64,000 nt of DNA, taken from positions 26,047,501-26,111,500 of the forward strand of contig OZ005605.1 of NCBI GenBank assembly GCA_963930655.1, in the 5' to 3' direction. Each line of letters begins with the position of its first letter. Position 1 is the first letter of the stretch. Source of the DNA: Myrica gale (Eukaryota > Streptophyta > Magnoliopsida > Fagales > Myricaceae). Below the pieces are notes generated by a model that was not told where the DNA came from, ran no database searches, and was given only the letters and a program-made list of their open reading frames with translations. Shown here piece after piece: positions 1-10,503 of the stretch. The translations under genes and the position numbers were made by a program.

Positions 1-133
1 GCCTTGGTCAATATTTTCTGATTAGGGTTTTAAATGGTTTTTCTGTGGTCAAAATACGGTATCAACTATTTTGCATTCTTTTAGCAAAGTACTGATAAGC
101 ATATTGTCAGCTCAATTGGAATTTCTTAATTTA

Positions 134-367
134 AGGGATAAATACAAAATCAGTCTCTGTGCTATACGCAAAAATCGATTTAGTCCATGTGATATAAAAA
201 ACATCGATTTAGTCCCTGTGATTCTATTTTCGTTTGTTATTAGTCCTCCATCAGGGACTTATTTTATCACTTTCTGAAATCACAAGGACTAAATCGATGT
301 TTTTCATATCACAGGGACTAAATCGATTTTTGCGAATAATACATGGTCCAATTTTACATTTATTCCT
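134..367. mobile_element. Fold-back MITE (long inverted repeat), copy 1
   Basis: The two halves of this stretch are inverted copies of each other. The left arm starts AGGGATAAATACAAAATCAG, and the right arm read in reverse starts AGGAATAAATGTAAAATTGG. Both contain AAAAATCGATTTAGTCC and a second ATCGATTTAGTCC block, around a short unique centre at about 215-270. It has no coding capacity. A clearly related copy lies at 61100-61306, so this is a dispersed family. I could not fix a target duplication; the ends begin (T)AGGGATAAAT, which would allow a TA duplication. Superfamily unassigned. Confidence 0.75.
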
Positions 368-414
368 TTTTTTAAAGAAGGGGGCTTTATTGATAGTTTC
401 AATTTTTCTGAATG

Positions 415-422
415 GGCTTATT
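415..422. repeat. Left target-site duplication of the Pack-hAT
   Basis: GGCTTATT directly precedes the CAGTGGCG end of the element at 423. The same eight bases follow the other end at 3005-3012. Eight-base duplications are typical of hAT transposons. Confidence 0.9.
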
Positions 423-1311
423 CAGTGGCGTATCTAGGATACAAAATGAGGGGGGTCGAATTTCTAAGGGAAAATAACCAAATTTTTTTTTTCATAATGT
501 AAAAAATGTCTTAAAATTATAATATCGCAAATTAAGAACTAAAAACATTACGCATGCATGCTCAACCAAATGGCATTATAAACCTAAACTAGAGTAGATA
601 AATGAGAGGTAAAATACCTAGTGCGGTTGAGAAAGCCAGGGATACAGATCAGGAAACATAATGTTAAGATTCATGAGACCATTCTTATCATTATATTAAA
701 GAGCTGGATATCTTAAAGTCTTAGAGTAGTTTGAACCTTGCTACTAAGAAAGGATGCTCTAGAGAGGTTTGAAAGTTCCCAAACTATGAGCGGATTACTG
801 TATGCACATGAAAGTAGGAGATGAAAGGACTGAAGCCATAGAACACATATTCCTACACAGATAGAGGCAGAAAGTTTTGACAACAACAGTATACACTCGA
901 CTTTATGTCACATCTTACATGATAGGATGGTTGTATTCAAAAGAACTCTTCAAATTTGACCAGCATATACAAAATAAATCAAATGGAGAAATTGAGAGCA
1001 TACTTAGAAAATTATAGGTTGTCCCTCGGTGTGAGAGTTCAAATGCTCTATCAATTAAAATGTGTGTATAGGCCTTATTTCAGAAGATCTGTGCAAATAA
1101 TAGATTTTAGTAGCAAGGTTGACTATATGAATGCTTAAATGCTTTTACGCCAAAGGAAAACATGATATCTAATTGACTTATTGACATCTCAAAAAGAGGC
1201 AGACCTTATGCTTTTGTCAGCTTGTTTCAGAGGAAACACAATATCTCAAACAAAATGGTATCTTATTTGATCGTCAGTCATATGCAAGAATATACCAAGT
1301 GAAAAGGCTAC

Positions 1312-1443
1312 CTGAGCACCACCCATCACAGATATTCTGGCATTTGGTCAAAGGAACATGAAGTCGGGACTATAGGCACGACCACACATTGCATAATTTC
1401 CAGCACCAAAGCTTCCACCAATAATTATTGTGACTTTGGGAAC
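1312..1443 (-). pseudogene. Captured exon of methylcrotonoyl-CoA carboxylase beta subunit (MCCB fragment)
   Basis: On the minus strand, an AG acceptor (1444-1445) precedes 44 codons and a GT donor (1310-1311) follows. The translation includes [20 protein letters not shown] and PNARISVMGGAQ, the carboxyltransferase signature of plant mitochondrial methylcrotonoyl-CoA carboxylase beta (leucine breakdown). The intron borders are kept, so the copy came from genomic DNA rather than cDNA. The Trp codon expected before PNAR is TGA here (1348-1350), and no other MCCB exon is recognisable nearby, so this is not a working gene. It lies inside the hAT element on the same strand as the SC35 fragment, and could act as a downstream exon of a transcript started at the captured SC35 promoter. 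Confidence 0.85.
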
Positions 1444-2235
1444 CTAACAAAATGACAGGAAAACATGCAAGGGTAAATCACTATCTTTCACCTATTTCTT
1501 TGGCTTTTCTCTTGACTAGTTATACAAGCAAGAGACTAATGGATTGTTAAAATCACAATGTAGATATGTTGTACTGCAAAGAGGAGAGGGCGTTAGGCAT
1601 TCAGGCAAGGAGTTTATAGAGAAACAGCTTTCAATGTCATAAGACGTTTATAGAGAACAAAATAATAAACTTTCAATGTCAGAGTCATCAACTATAAAGA
1701 AACAGCTTTCGGAAAATAGAACAAAAATGCAAGAGCATACCAAAGGAGGAGCACATGCAAAACAGGCAGATTCACCAGGAATCAACAACTGAATACTGTA
1801 TATATACACCTCTTAATTATGTACAAGTGGAACTTGCTAAGGAAGGAAGAAAGAATGGCACAAGCAGACGAGTTTGTTAGAAATATAAATTTTGCCTCCT
1901 GAGGCAAAATGCTTGCCAGTGAACATTTAAATGCAAGCAATACATAGATTCCTATCAAAACTAGTCATGCTATCATTCTTAGAATTTATGAATATGTACT
2001 AAAAGTTCACACTTCTGCTGACCACAGAGGAAAGACGAAGATATTAAATTACTCAGCTGATAATTATGGCATCAATTTCCAGAAAGTTCAACTAGTTGTT
2101 CGGCATCCAAATAAAAAAATAGACAATGTAACTAAGGGCGTAAATAAAGGAAAATCTATTACTTCGCTCCAAAAGTCCTTCCAGTTTTCCAAAAGCAGCC
2201 AAACAGAAAATAAAAAACAAAGGGCGTAGATGTAC

Positions 2236-2521
2236 CTCCGATTTCTAGGGTCCTAGGGATGAAGATATCAACAACCTTGCCGTACTTATCAAAATACGGG
2301 AAAAGATCATCCGCTGTGGTACCTAAAATCCACATCCAATCAAGAAAACAACAAGAACATATTCCATTTATTCCTGGGTTGTTTGAAAGCTCCGAACAAA
2401 ATATCTTCTTCTGGGGAGAGAGGTAGAGGGGCCTTACGGAAGGAGATGTTAAGGACGACTGGACGAGTAGAGAGTAAGTGTCGGAGATGTCTGGAGGGCC
2501 TGCCCTTCCAAAGTGCGACAT
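2236..2521 (-). pseudogene. Captured 5' part of an SC35-type SR splicing factor gene
   Basis: Two exons are readable. Exon 1 (2438-2521) starts MSHFGRAGPPDISDTYSLLV, the N-terminus of plant SC35 proteins. Exon 2 (2236-2322) encodes TTADDLFPYFDKYGKVVDIF, the start of the RNA-recognition motif. The GT donors and AG acceptor between and after them are intact. The rest of the RRM and the RS domain are missing. Each exon carries an 8-bp insertion that shifts the frame: near 2455-2470 (TCGTCC AG TCGTCC) and near 2247-2260 (CCCTAG GA CCCTAG). Both look like excision footprints of an 8-bp-duplicating transposon. The normal product selects splice sites in the spliceosome; this piece cannot make it. 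Confidence 0.88.
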
Positions 2522-2760
2522 CTCTGGCCCGTATGGCAGAGACCGAGAGATAGAAACACAGAGTATGAAAATCTTCGGTTAGGGTTTATGGTGAGGAATA
2601 AGGCTGAGGGGGAGAACTTTCTTCAAGGATTCTTTGCGTCGTCCGTGAGGATTTATCCTGCGGATGTCGCAGCAGTGAGCGATGGGCAGTGGGCGATGGG
2701 CAGCCGGACGTTCGGGAGATGGAGAGTTTGCGAGAGGGAGAGAGAACCGGCGTTTTTTAA
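2522..2760 (-). promoter_or_regulatory. Probable captured SC35 promoter and 5' UTR
   Basis: This lies directly upstream of the SC35 fragment's ATG, inside the transposon. On the minus strand it contains AAACCCTAA (2579-2587), a telo-box common in promoters of plant translation and RNA-processing genes, and purine- or pyrimidine-rich tracts typical of leaders. Inference: the capture included the parent gene's promoter. The outer limit of the captured DNA is not determinable without the parent locus. Confidence 0.55.
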
Positions 2761-2804
2761 AAAAATCAGAGGGTGAAACGGCGCCGTTTCACCCTCTGAT
2801 TTTT
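2761..2804. repeat. 44-bp perfect palindrome near the right end of the hAT element
   Basis: The stretch is a perfect inverted repeat centred on GGCGCC, with arms reading ATCAGAGGGTGAAACGGC and its complement. Inside a hAT element this may be a subterminal transposase-binding or hairpin region. A weaker hairpin with a similar AACGGTGCCGTT core lies at about 17787-17827. Confidence 0.9.
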
Positions 2805-3004
2805 AAAAAAAAAATTAAAGAAGCAGGCCTGGGCCAGTGGGCTCGCCCCCGCTGGCCCATCCCGCCCCCACTGGCCCTGAAGCAGGCCTGGGCCAGTGGG
2901 GCAGGCCTGCTTCTAAATATATAAAAAAAAAAAAAAAATTCTAAGAATTTTTGGGGCGTGTGGGGGCGGTCGCCCCCACCCGCCCCCCCCTCCCTCCGCC
3001 TCTG

Positions 3005-3012
3005 GGCTTATT
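3005..3012. repeat. Right target-site duplication of the Pack-hAT
   Basis: GGCTTATT follows the element end and matches 415-422 exactly. Confidence 0.9.
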
Positions 3013-3367
3013 AATATTTGTCGATTTGGAGGGGTAAATTGATTTTTTTCATTTTTCTGGGTAGGGGCGTAGTTGGTATTTCCATTATTATTTTTATTTC
3101 GCTGGGGAGGGGCGTAACTGATATTCTTGCTTTTTCTGGGAAGGACCTGAAAAAGTAGTAATATTCTTGCTTTTTCTCACTGGAAGGGCCTGATTTTTAA
3201 AAAAAAAAAAATTGGGAAGCTTATCGATTATAAATAAAGTAGTAATTGATCTTTCTGTTTTACTGGACAAGGTATTGACTGTGGGTCTGCTCTCTAGTCT
3301 CTACTTTCCCTCCAGTCACAATGGCTGTAGGTCAAGTGTCAAGTGTCAACGTTCTGAAAAGCATGAC

Positions 3368-6300
3368 ATGAAGAACTTAGTCAAGTTCCGGTGTTTGTCT
3401 GTAAATTCAAGCAACAATCTCTTTCAGTTGCAGCTCTCAAAACTTCAGATTTGTCTTGTTTCAAGCCTCTCCAAGTCATCCTCGAAGCTTTCCCAGTCCA
3501 AGAAAGCCCCAGACACCCATTTGAAGAACCAAATAGAAACTGCTACGTTTGGCGTACTATTCAATGAGATCAAAGAGATTTTAGGCGCCGATAACCTCAC
3601 CGCTGATAGAATACAATCAGGGACTTCACTATCCAAAGATATCCATGCTTTGGACATTGAGGTAAAGGAAGACCATGCGCATTGGACTGAAGGTGTTTGT
3701 AGAAATGTTGAGGATGGTTTGTTGCAACAAAAAGATTATATATTGGCCTTGGAGGATAGCCAGGTTGGAAATTTGGATGGTGACGATGTTAGCCCTCTAG
3801 TTCATAAGATTACCCAGATTGTTCGGGCAGATAACGGCTTGGTTTCAATGGAGGAGCAGTTAGAAAGGTGTAGTGTTCAGTTTGATTCCAAGGTTGTCGA
3901 GAAAGTGTTGAAAAGGTGCTTTAAAGTGCCACATTTGGCTTTAAGGTTCTTTGAATGGGTGAATCTCAGAGATAGGTTTCATCATACGACTAGGACTTAC
4001 AATACCATGTTGTCCATAGCTGGAGAGGCGATAGAGTTCCCTTTGGTGGAGAAATTAGTGGAAAAGATGGAGAATAATTCTTGTCAGAAGGACATTAAGA
4101 CTTGGACCATTCTTATCTCCATATACGGGAATGCAAATTTAATTAGCAAAGCCTTGATGATCTTTGAGAATATGAAGGAGTATGGTTGTGAACCAGATGG
4201 TCAGGTTTATAAGAAGATGATATGTGCTCTTTGTTTTGCCAGAAAAGCTGACATTGCCTTGGAATTCTACAAGGAGATGGTCCAGAAGGACATGGCACCT
4301 GACATGAGTTTATATAAGATGCTTTTGGGTTGCATAGCAAAATCAGGAGATATGGCTGCTCTTCGCACAGTCGCAGATGACATGAGGAGGGTTTTTCGGA
4401 CATCTGACCACGATATAAATGGATGTGTGCTAAAAAGTTTGTGAGTCTCAGGGAAAATTACAGAAGCTTTAGAATGGATTTGTGACCTCAAAAGTGAAGA
4501 TGTACTAATTGACCCCAAATACTTTGAGACCTTGTTGAAAGGACTGTGTAGGGCTGATAGGATTGCAGATGCTCTAGAAATTATCGAGATTATGAAGAGG
4601 AAACATCTTATTGACGGGAAGGTTTATGGTACCATCATCAGTGGGTATTTAAGGAGAAAGGATGTCTCCAAGGCACTTGATTTGTTTCAAAGCATGAAAG
4701 AGTCTGGGCATCTGCCTGTGACTTCGACCTACACAGAGCTGATGCAACACCTTTTCAGGTTGGCTGAGTATGAAAAAGGCTGCATGCTTTATGATGAGAT
4801 GCTGGAAAGAGGAGTTCAACCAGATACAGTGGCCATCACAGCTATGGTTGCAGGTCATGTCAGCCAAAACCGTATATCTGAAGCATGGGGGTTTTTTAAG
4901 AGTATGGAAGACAGAGGCATCAAGCCCACTTGGAAATCTTATTCGGTATTCATTAAGGAGCTCTGTAAGGTTTCAAGGACAGAAGAGATTTTCAATGTTT
5001 TGAAGAAGATGCAGACGTCTAAGATAGACATTGGAGATGAAATATTTGATAGGATTTTATCTAATTTGGAGAAAAAAGGAGATCTTGAAGGTATAGAAAA
5101 AATAAAGCAGATGCAGAGAATTTGTAAGCTTTACCCCCAAGAAGGTGAGTTACAGAGGAATGATGCATCCAGAGGACAGAAGCTCAATCTGGAGCAGAAC
5201 TCTGACCAATCGGAGGAGGTAAGGATGGACAGTCCCTTAATGGAGCCACTACCAAAAAAGTATCTTGAGCAGGATATGGAACAAATTTGTAGGATTTTGA
5301 CATCATACACAGATTGGTTCTTAATGGAAGAAGCTCTAGAGAAATGCAATATTCAGTTCACACCAGAGCTTGTTGTGGAGGTTTTACGGAGTTGCGACAT
5401 GCATGGTTCTGCTGTGTTGCACTTCTTCTCATGGGTAGGAAAACAAACTGGTTATAGCCACACGACAGAAACTTACTACATGGCTATTAAAATTTCTGGA
5501 CTTGGAAAAGATTTCAAGCACATGAGAAACCTTTACTACGAAATGAGAAGAAGAGGTTGCTCTACAACATCTGATACATGGACAATCATGATTATGCTAT
5601 ACGGTCGTACAGGTCTGACTGACATTGCTCTGAAGATTTTTGTAGAGATGAAGGATAATGGTTGTAATCCAAGTGGCAGTACCTACAAGTATTTGATTAC
5701 GAGTCTTTGTCGAAGGAAAGGGCGGAAGGCTGATGAGGCAGTGAAGATATTTGAGGAGATGATGCTTGCTGGATATATCCCTGACAAAGAACTAGTTGAA
5801 ACTTACCTAGGATGTTTATGTAAAGTTGGAAAACTCTCAGAGGCCAGAAGGTGCACGGATTCTCTTAGGAAAGTTGGTTTTACAATTCCACTGAGTCATT
5901 CATTGTACATTAGGGCTCTTTGTCGTGCGGGGAGGTTGGAAGAGGCTCAAGCAGTGGTGGATGATGTTGGCACAGAAGGATCTACTTTAGATCTCTATAC
6001 TTATGGAAGCATTGTTCATGGGCTACTCCAAAAGGGACGCATGGAAGAGGCATTGTCTAAGGTAGAATCTATGAAGCGGGCAGGGATTAATCCGACCGTC
6101 CATGTTTATACATCTTTACTAACTCATTTCATGAAGAAACAGCAGATAGAAAGAGCTCTCGAAGTTTTTAAGGAAATGCAACATGAAGGTTGTCAACCTA
6201 CGATAGTTACGTATACGGAACTGTTGCGAGGTTACATGGACATGGGGAAGGTTGCCGATGCTTGGGATGTCTTCCATCGTATGAAATTTAAAGGGCCTTT

Positions 6301-6529
6301 GCCTGATTTTAGAACTTATTCCATCTTCATTACTTCTCTATGTAAGGTAGGTAGATCTGAAGAGGCCTTGCAGCTCATATCCGACATGATCGACAATGGG
6401 ATTGTCCCGAGTACTGTTAACTTTCGAGAAGTTTTTCACGGGCTAAACAGAGAAGGAAAGCAAGATTTAGCCCGTACAGTTTTGCAACAGAAATCAGCTT
6501 TAAACTCCAAACGCAAGTTCTTGACATAA
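3368..6529 (+). CDS. Pentatricopeptide repeat (PPR) protein, probable organelle RNA factor, with one in-frame stop
   Basis: This is an intronless gene of 1053 codons plus stop. I chose the ATG at 3368 (MKNLVKFRCLSVNSS) because it gives a basic, Ser-rich organelle-targeting start; the frame stays open upstream but has no earlier ATG. Two blocks of 35-residue PPR repeats (roughly residues 210-560 and 640-1010), of the type TWTILISIYGN and TYGSIVHGLLQKGRMEEAL, flank an acidic linker. Order and length match a conserved plant PPR protein that I recall as At5g06400, annotated mitochondrial. PPR proteins bind single-stranded organelle RNA base by base, in editing, splicing or stability. Codon 359 is TGA (4442-4444) in ...CVLKSL*VSGK..., where relatives have a Cys (TGT). 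The same frame continues cleanly on both sides, so this is a single base change: a recent null allele or a base error. The Pack-hAT ends 363 bp upstream, so the element or its edge may overlap promoter sequence. Confidence 0.88.
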
Positions 6530-6999
6530 CTAAGGATGTTTGTTTGCCAATATTTCGAGAATATTCCCAAAATTTTGGTAATCTTTGTATATTGAGATTT
6601 ATTGGAGTTTGTGAAAGGTCTAGTGTGTAAATGTTAAAAATTTTAAAGTGTGTTTAGTTGGATGGAAATTTTGATACCCCAAAATATTGGGATATCAAAC
6701 ATCACCGTATTTCATTGTTTTTGCCGTATTCGTTTTAATTGTTTCAGCAAAATGTCTATCAAATATTTTGGGGTAGAGTACAGCTTCGAATTTTGAACTG
6801 TGCATATGCAAGTGCACACGTTACCAATGCTTGAGAAGTACCAATGCTGAAAGTGTCGGATCATGGCGTGGTCAGAACAGTTTAGTTTTCCAAAACAATT
6901 CAGAAACAAAAAGTTCAGTTTACCCATCAGATGATTCCAAAGTTCCACATTTCCTATATGAACGAGTTGGCCGAAAAATACCAGCGTTCGGTACCTATA
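6530..6999. other. Convergent spacer between the PPR gene and HSCB
   Basis: The 3' ends of the two convergent genes meet here. A short inverted repeat at about 6675-6775 (TACCCCAAAATATT at one side and its complement AATATTTTGGGGTA at the other) may be a small MITE. I see nothing else. Confidence 0.5.
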
Positions 7000-9923
7000 T
7001 TAAAGCTTCTTCACGATCTCTTCATTTACACGCTCATAATATTTCATCCTCCGTATAGAATTTACAGCTTCTTCAAACTTCCGGCATCGAAATGCATTTG
7101 CAAAAGAGTTAGACCAATGTGTCAGCTTCTCTTGCATCTGGACAACAAATAAAAATACATATTTCTGATTAATATTTGAATCAGGACAGCAATTATGAAA
7201 ACCTCTGCCTCCCAGCAAGTAGAGTATCTGCAGAAGTTGGAAAGTGGTTTTTTTTTATAACGTGGAAATCTCTCAAAGCCAGACCCGTTTAGCCCAACCC
7301 TGAAGTACAAACTACGACCCTCTGGACCGACCCCACAACCCAGTGAACAGATAAGTCAAGAACTCGCCCAGCAGCAAGAAAATCCATCCTGCACCCTTGA
7401 GACTCGAACTTGGTACGTCGAGCCCCAAGGAGGATGTCCCTCCTAACCACTGAGCTATCGCCCTTGGGGGTAGAAGTTGGAAAGTGGTTTATGGCCCAAT
7501 AATCTTTAGCATTTGTGCACGAGACCTACACCGCCTACAATAATGTGGCTGGATGACTTAAATTACCCCATTCAACCCCCTCCAATCAGCCACCAGCTTC
7601 AAAAAAAAAGTATGATGAACTTAAAAGATTCATAGTACGGTGTAGGGGCCTCTGCACTGACTGCTCCATTCTCACAAAATATGTCAAGTGATAAGAGAAT
7701 TCAGTCATACCAGTGACTGAATCTGATTTAACGCTTGAGAGTCAACTGCCTCTTCAACAGCTTCCCTGATTTCCAAGATCTGCAATTCAGATTCAGAAAC
7801 CAAAAGATATTAAAGTCTTACATGCTCGAGCAATGAAATGAAATATTATTATCATGAACATAAAAGGTTCACACAGCAAGAAGCTTGCCTACCAGTAATT
7901 CCTTCAATAATATGGAAACAACTCACACAACCAACTTTTGCACCTCAATTCTGTTTCTAATAATGAAAAAGTGTAAACTTTTTGAAATACAAAGAGAAGC
8001 TTTTTCCACAAAGAATAAACTGCCTCCAATAACCAACTGCAGCTTCTTACAACACCACCAACTTTGTGAAACATATTCTAGTTATGTAGAGTTTCCATAA
8101 AAAGGTAATCTGTGACCATCACACCAGGACTTAACCATCTGCTCACTAGCACCAAAAACTTCTTAAAACAAACTCTGACTACTTTAAATTTTTCTATCAA
8201 ATCTCCACTCTATTATTAGCAGAAAACTTTTTCCAGAAAGTAGGCAAACACAAAACATGTTCCCTATCCTGTTCATCGCCCATTTGATAAGCGTCCTAAA
8301 TAAGCAAGAACACAAATATGATATAAAGGGGAAAAACCACATTAAAATGCAGATAGAATTCTCATGTATACACAAACTGAAAAAAAAATATCTGGATGTA
8401 GTCACTTTGACACAGTTACCTCCGAAAGCAACTCCATATCGGTAAGTGTTTCTTCTTCATCAATATCTACACCTTCAAGCTTCAACTATAAACAGAACAG
8501 AAAGTATTAATGACTCGAACTTAGAAAGAAAATTTGAGACGGGAGATTGACAATGAAAGCAAGCAATGATAGGTATAATAATCTAAAAACCTAGTCAAGA
8601 TAGTGTCCTTTCCTCAGTGGTATCCTATTGACTTCTAAAATCCAGGCTTCTTTACCAAATGCATTTTGACAACCACTGGCTGAATGTAAAAAAAAAAAAA
8701 AAAACTCAGACAAATTCATAGGCCACCCGATCAGTATCTTTAACAACGGTTTAGATCTACTGCTACAGCATTCACAAAAATAAGTCCTTTTGGCCAATAT
8801 TCACATCCATCCCATAAATATTTAATTATTAAACATATATTAACGTATAGGGCACTTGGAAAGAAATGTGAAAAGATACATTATTCTCAATAAATTGCAT
8901 AAGCAGGCATCGAAACCCTTGCATCAAACAAACTTCGGAAAATGAACAGCCCATATACTACATGTCAACCCACCTTCAGTAAGCATAACTATTCTAAATG
9001 ATGATATGAAGTAGTCAAGTGTTGAATAACAAAAATATCTAAAATTTTCTAATCCAAGATACATTTCTAAGCATAATACCCTCCCTAAAACCCATGAGTT
9101 CGAAGTATGCTTACTATGTATATTGCCCTCGACAAGGGCTTGCTAAGCGTGCGGTATGCATCAATTACCCGAGCAGACTGTTCAGCAGCATAACCTCTTT
9201 CTTTCTGAAAAGCACCAGAAAATTAGCCCAATACTTTCCTTTCGAAAAATATACAAAAGACGTATGAAGAATTTTCTAGACGAACCTCAGATTTTGAGTG
9301 CACTAGATCAGGGTGCAATTTTTTCTGCCAGTCTTTGTACTTTCTCTCCAGATTCTCAACCTCAATATCATATTTCCTCTCTCTGTCAAAGTTAAAAAAA
9401 ACAAGCGAAGAAATGAAGAAATAGATAAATAAGCCTTGACCGGAGATTACTGGAACTTGAAAAGCGAAAAAATCCGTTGCTTTCCTCTTTTTTCCTAAGC
9501 TCTCTCCCCAAACAAACAGAGAGTTTAATTCTAACATATCCTGAAACCGGCTCCAGTTCAAAATGCTTACCTCCCAAATATCTGGAAGTAGTCCACCGAC
9601 TGATCGAGGGGCTGAACACTGCGACACGACTCACATACCAGAAATGGCACCGCTTTGGCCTTGGCGCTGCAACTCCAGCATCTGACGCTGGCTTCCTCCG
9701 CCGATCCCGAGCAGAAAAACTTTCGTGGATAGTACGGAATCCGGAGCAAGTCAAACTCACAGCTCGAGGGAATTCGTAAATTTGTTGAACAAGGAGGTGA
9801 GGATGAGAAATAATCTGGGAAAGACCGCAACTGTGAAGCAGAGTGGCCAACGGGACACGGGGTCGAAGGGAGCGTTTGGCGTAGAATAACGGAGAGAGGT
9901 GTCCAAAGCTTCATCCTCGCCAT
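7000..9923 (-). CDS. HSCB: HscB/Jac1-type J-domain co-chaperone for mitochondrial Fe-S cluster assembly
   Basis: Six exons join in phase: 9571-9923, 9286-9382, 9115-9204, 8420-8485, 7711-7779 and 7000-7137, giving 270 residues. The N-terminus is a long Arg/Ser-rich targeting region. Then come two CxxC pairs (Cys82/85 and Cys97/100: CWSC, CESC), the metal-binding knuckle of eukaryotic HSCB, then SVDYFQIFG starting the J domain. HPD at 141-143 is the motif that stimulates Hsp70 ATPase. The C-terminal HSCB domain (EKLTHWSNSF...RRMKYYERVNEEIVKKL) binds the ISCU scaffold. Known role: it delivers ISCU with its cluster to mitochondrial Hsp70 for transfer to client proteins. Every key residue is present. 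The last intron holds a tRNA-derived SINE (7251-7471). HSCB and the PPR gene are also neighbours in Arabidopsis as I recall (At5g06400/06410). Confidence 0.95.
7232..7250. repeat. Left target-site duplication of the SINE
   Basis: AGAAGTTGGAAAGTGGTTT recurs exactly at 7472-7490. A perfect 19-bp duplication marks a fairly young retroposition event. Confidence 0.85.
7251..7471 (-). mobile_element. tRNA-derived SINE in the last HSCB intron
   Basis: Read on the minus strand, the 221-bp element starts with a tRNA-like head. It has a box A-like TAGCTCAGTGGTTAGG (7442-7457) and a box B-like GTTCGAGTCTC (7399-7409), then an unrelated body, and it ends in an A-rich tail (T run on the + strand at 7251-7257). 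The flanks are a perfect 19-bp duplication. This is the standard layout of a plant SINE transcribed by RNA polymerase III. It lies in the same orientation as HSCB. The family name is not determinable here; it recalls the Au-type SINEs. Confidence 0.88.
7472..7490. repeat. Right target-site duplication of the SINE
   Basis: Exact copy of 7232-7250. Confidence 0.85.
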
Positions 9924-10503
9924 TTTCCAGAAGAGCCCGATCTTTCGGGGGAGACAATCTAATGCGAGGTTTAACAGAAATGCTCAAGCGATTTTTCATT
10001 GGGGACATTTGCTTGGAAGTTAAGGATTAATATTGGTATTCGAGAAATAGCTCGTCTCCCTTTTTTTTTGTTATTTGTCCCTGAAGATTCAATAGATATA
10101 TCATTTTATTATAAATCAGAGCCCATTAATACATTTCAAATTCCCATAGCCAAAAAAATTGCCCATGAAGGCATTGATTATTTTGGTTCAGATTAATGAA
10201 GAAAAGTACATTTCTGTGTAAAAAAAATTGGCACCGAAACAACAGTAAAGCAGTATACTTTGCATGCACAAAATGCCCCTCCCATTTTCTGTGGCAATTT
10301 GGCAACCAAGCTGATCAATTCTACTACTTATTGGTACAAATGTTAATATGAAACTGAACTTATTGGAAGATAAAACTATTGTACATTATTTGGGTCTTGT
10401 ACAGAATATGACAAGACCTCATTTGGGTCATCTGGGGGTATTGAGTTTTGGTGCAACTCTATGAAACCTGTGAACTCTTCTAAATTTTCCACTTGTTGCC
10501 GGT
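9924..10503. other. Spacer between HSCB and the START-like gene
   Basis: This holds the 5' flank of HSCB and the 3' untranslated region of the next minus-strand gene. The first 150 bp upstream of the HSCB ATG are GC-richer, as expected for a leader and core promoter. No clear TATA box or repeat is seen. Confidence 0.5.

Larger units (their letters stand above)
423..3004. mobile_element. Non-autonomous hAT element carrying host gene fragments (Pack-hAT)
   Basis: The element is 2582 bp. It begins CAGTGGCGTATCTAGG and, on the reverse strand, the other end begins CAGAGGCGGAGGGAGG, giving short imperfect terminal repeats of the CAGNGGCG type seen in plant hAT elements. A perfect 8-bp duplication (GGCTTATT) flanks it. 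No transposase can be read inside, so it would need a transposase supplied in trans. Its cargo is all on the minus strand: an exon of methylcrotonoyl-CoA carboxylase beta (1312-1443), and the promoter region plus exons 1 and 2 of an SC35-type splicing factor (2236 to about 2760). The right subterminal part is GC-rich, with a perfect palindrome (2761-2804) and repeats of GCAGGCCTGGGCCAGTGG. The stretch at 430-1300 has no recognised coding content. The element ends 363 bp before the PPR start codon. Confidence 0.88.
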
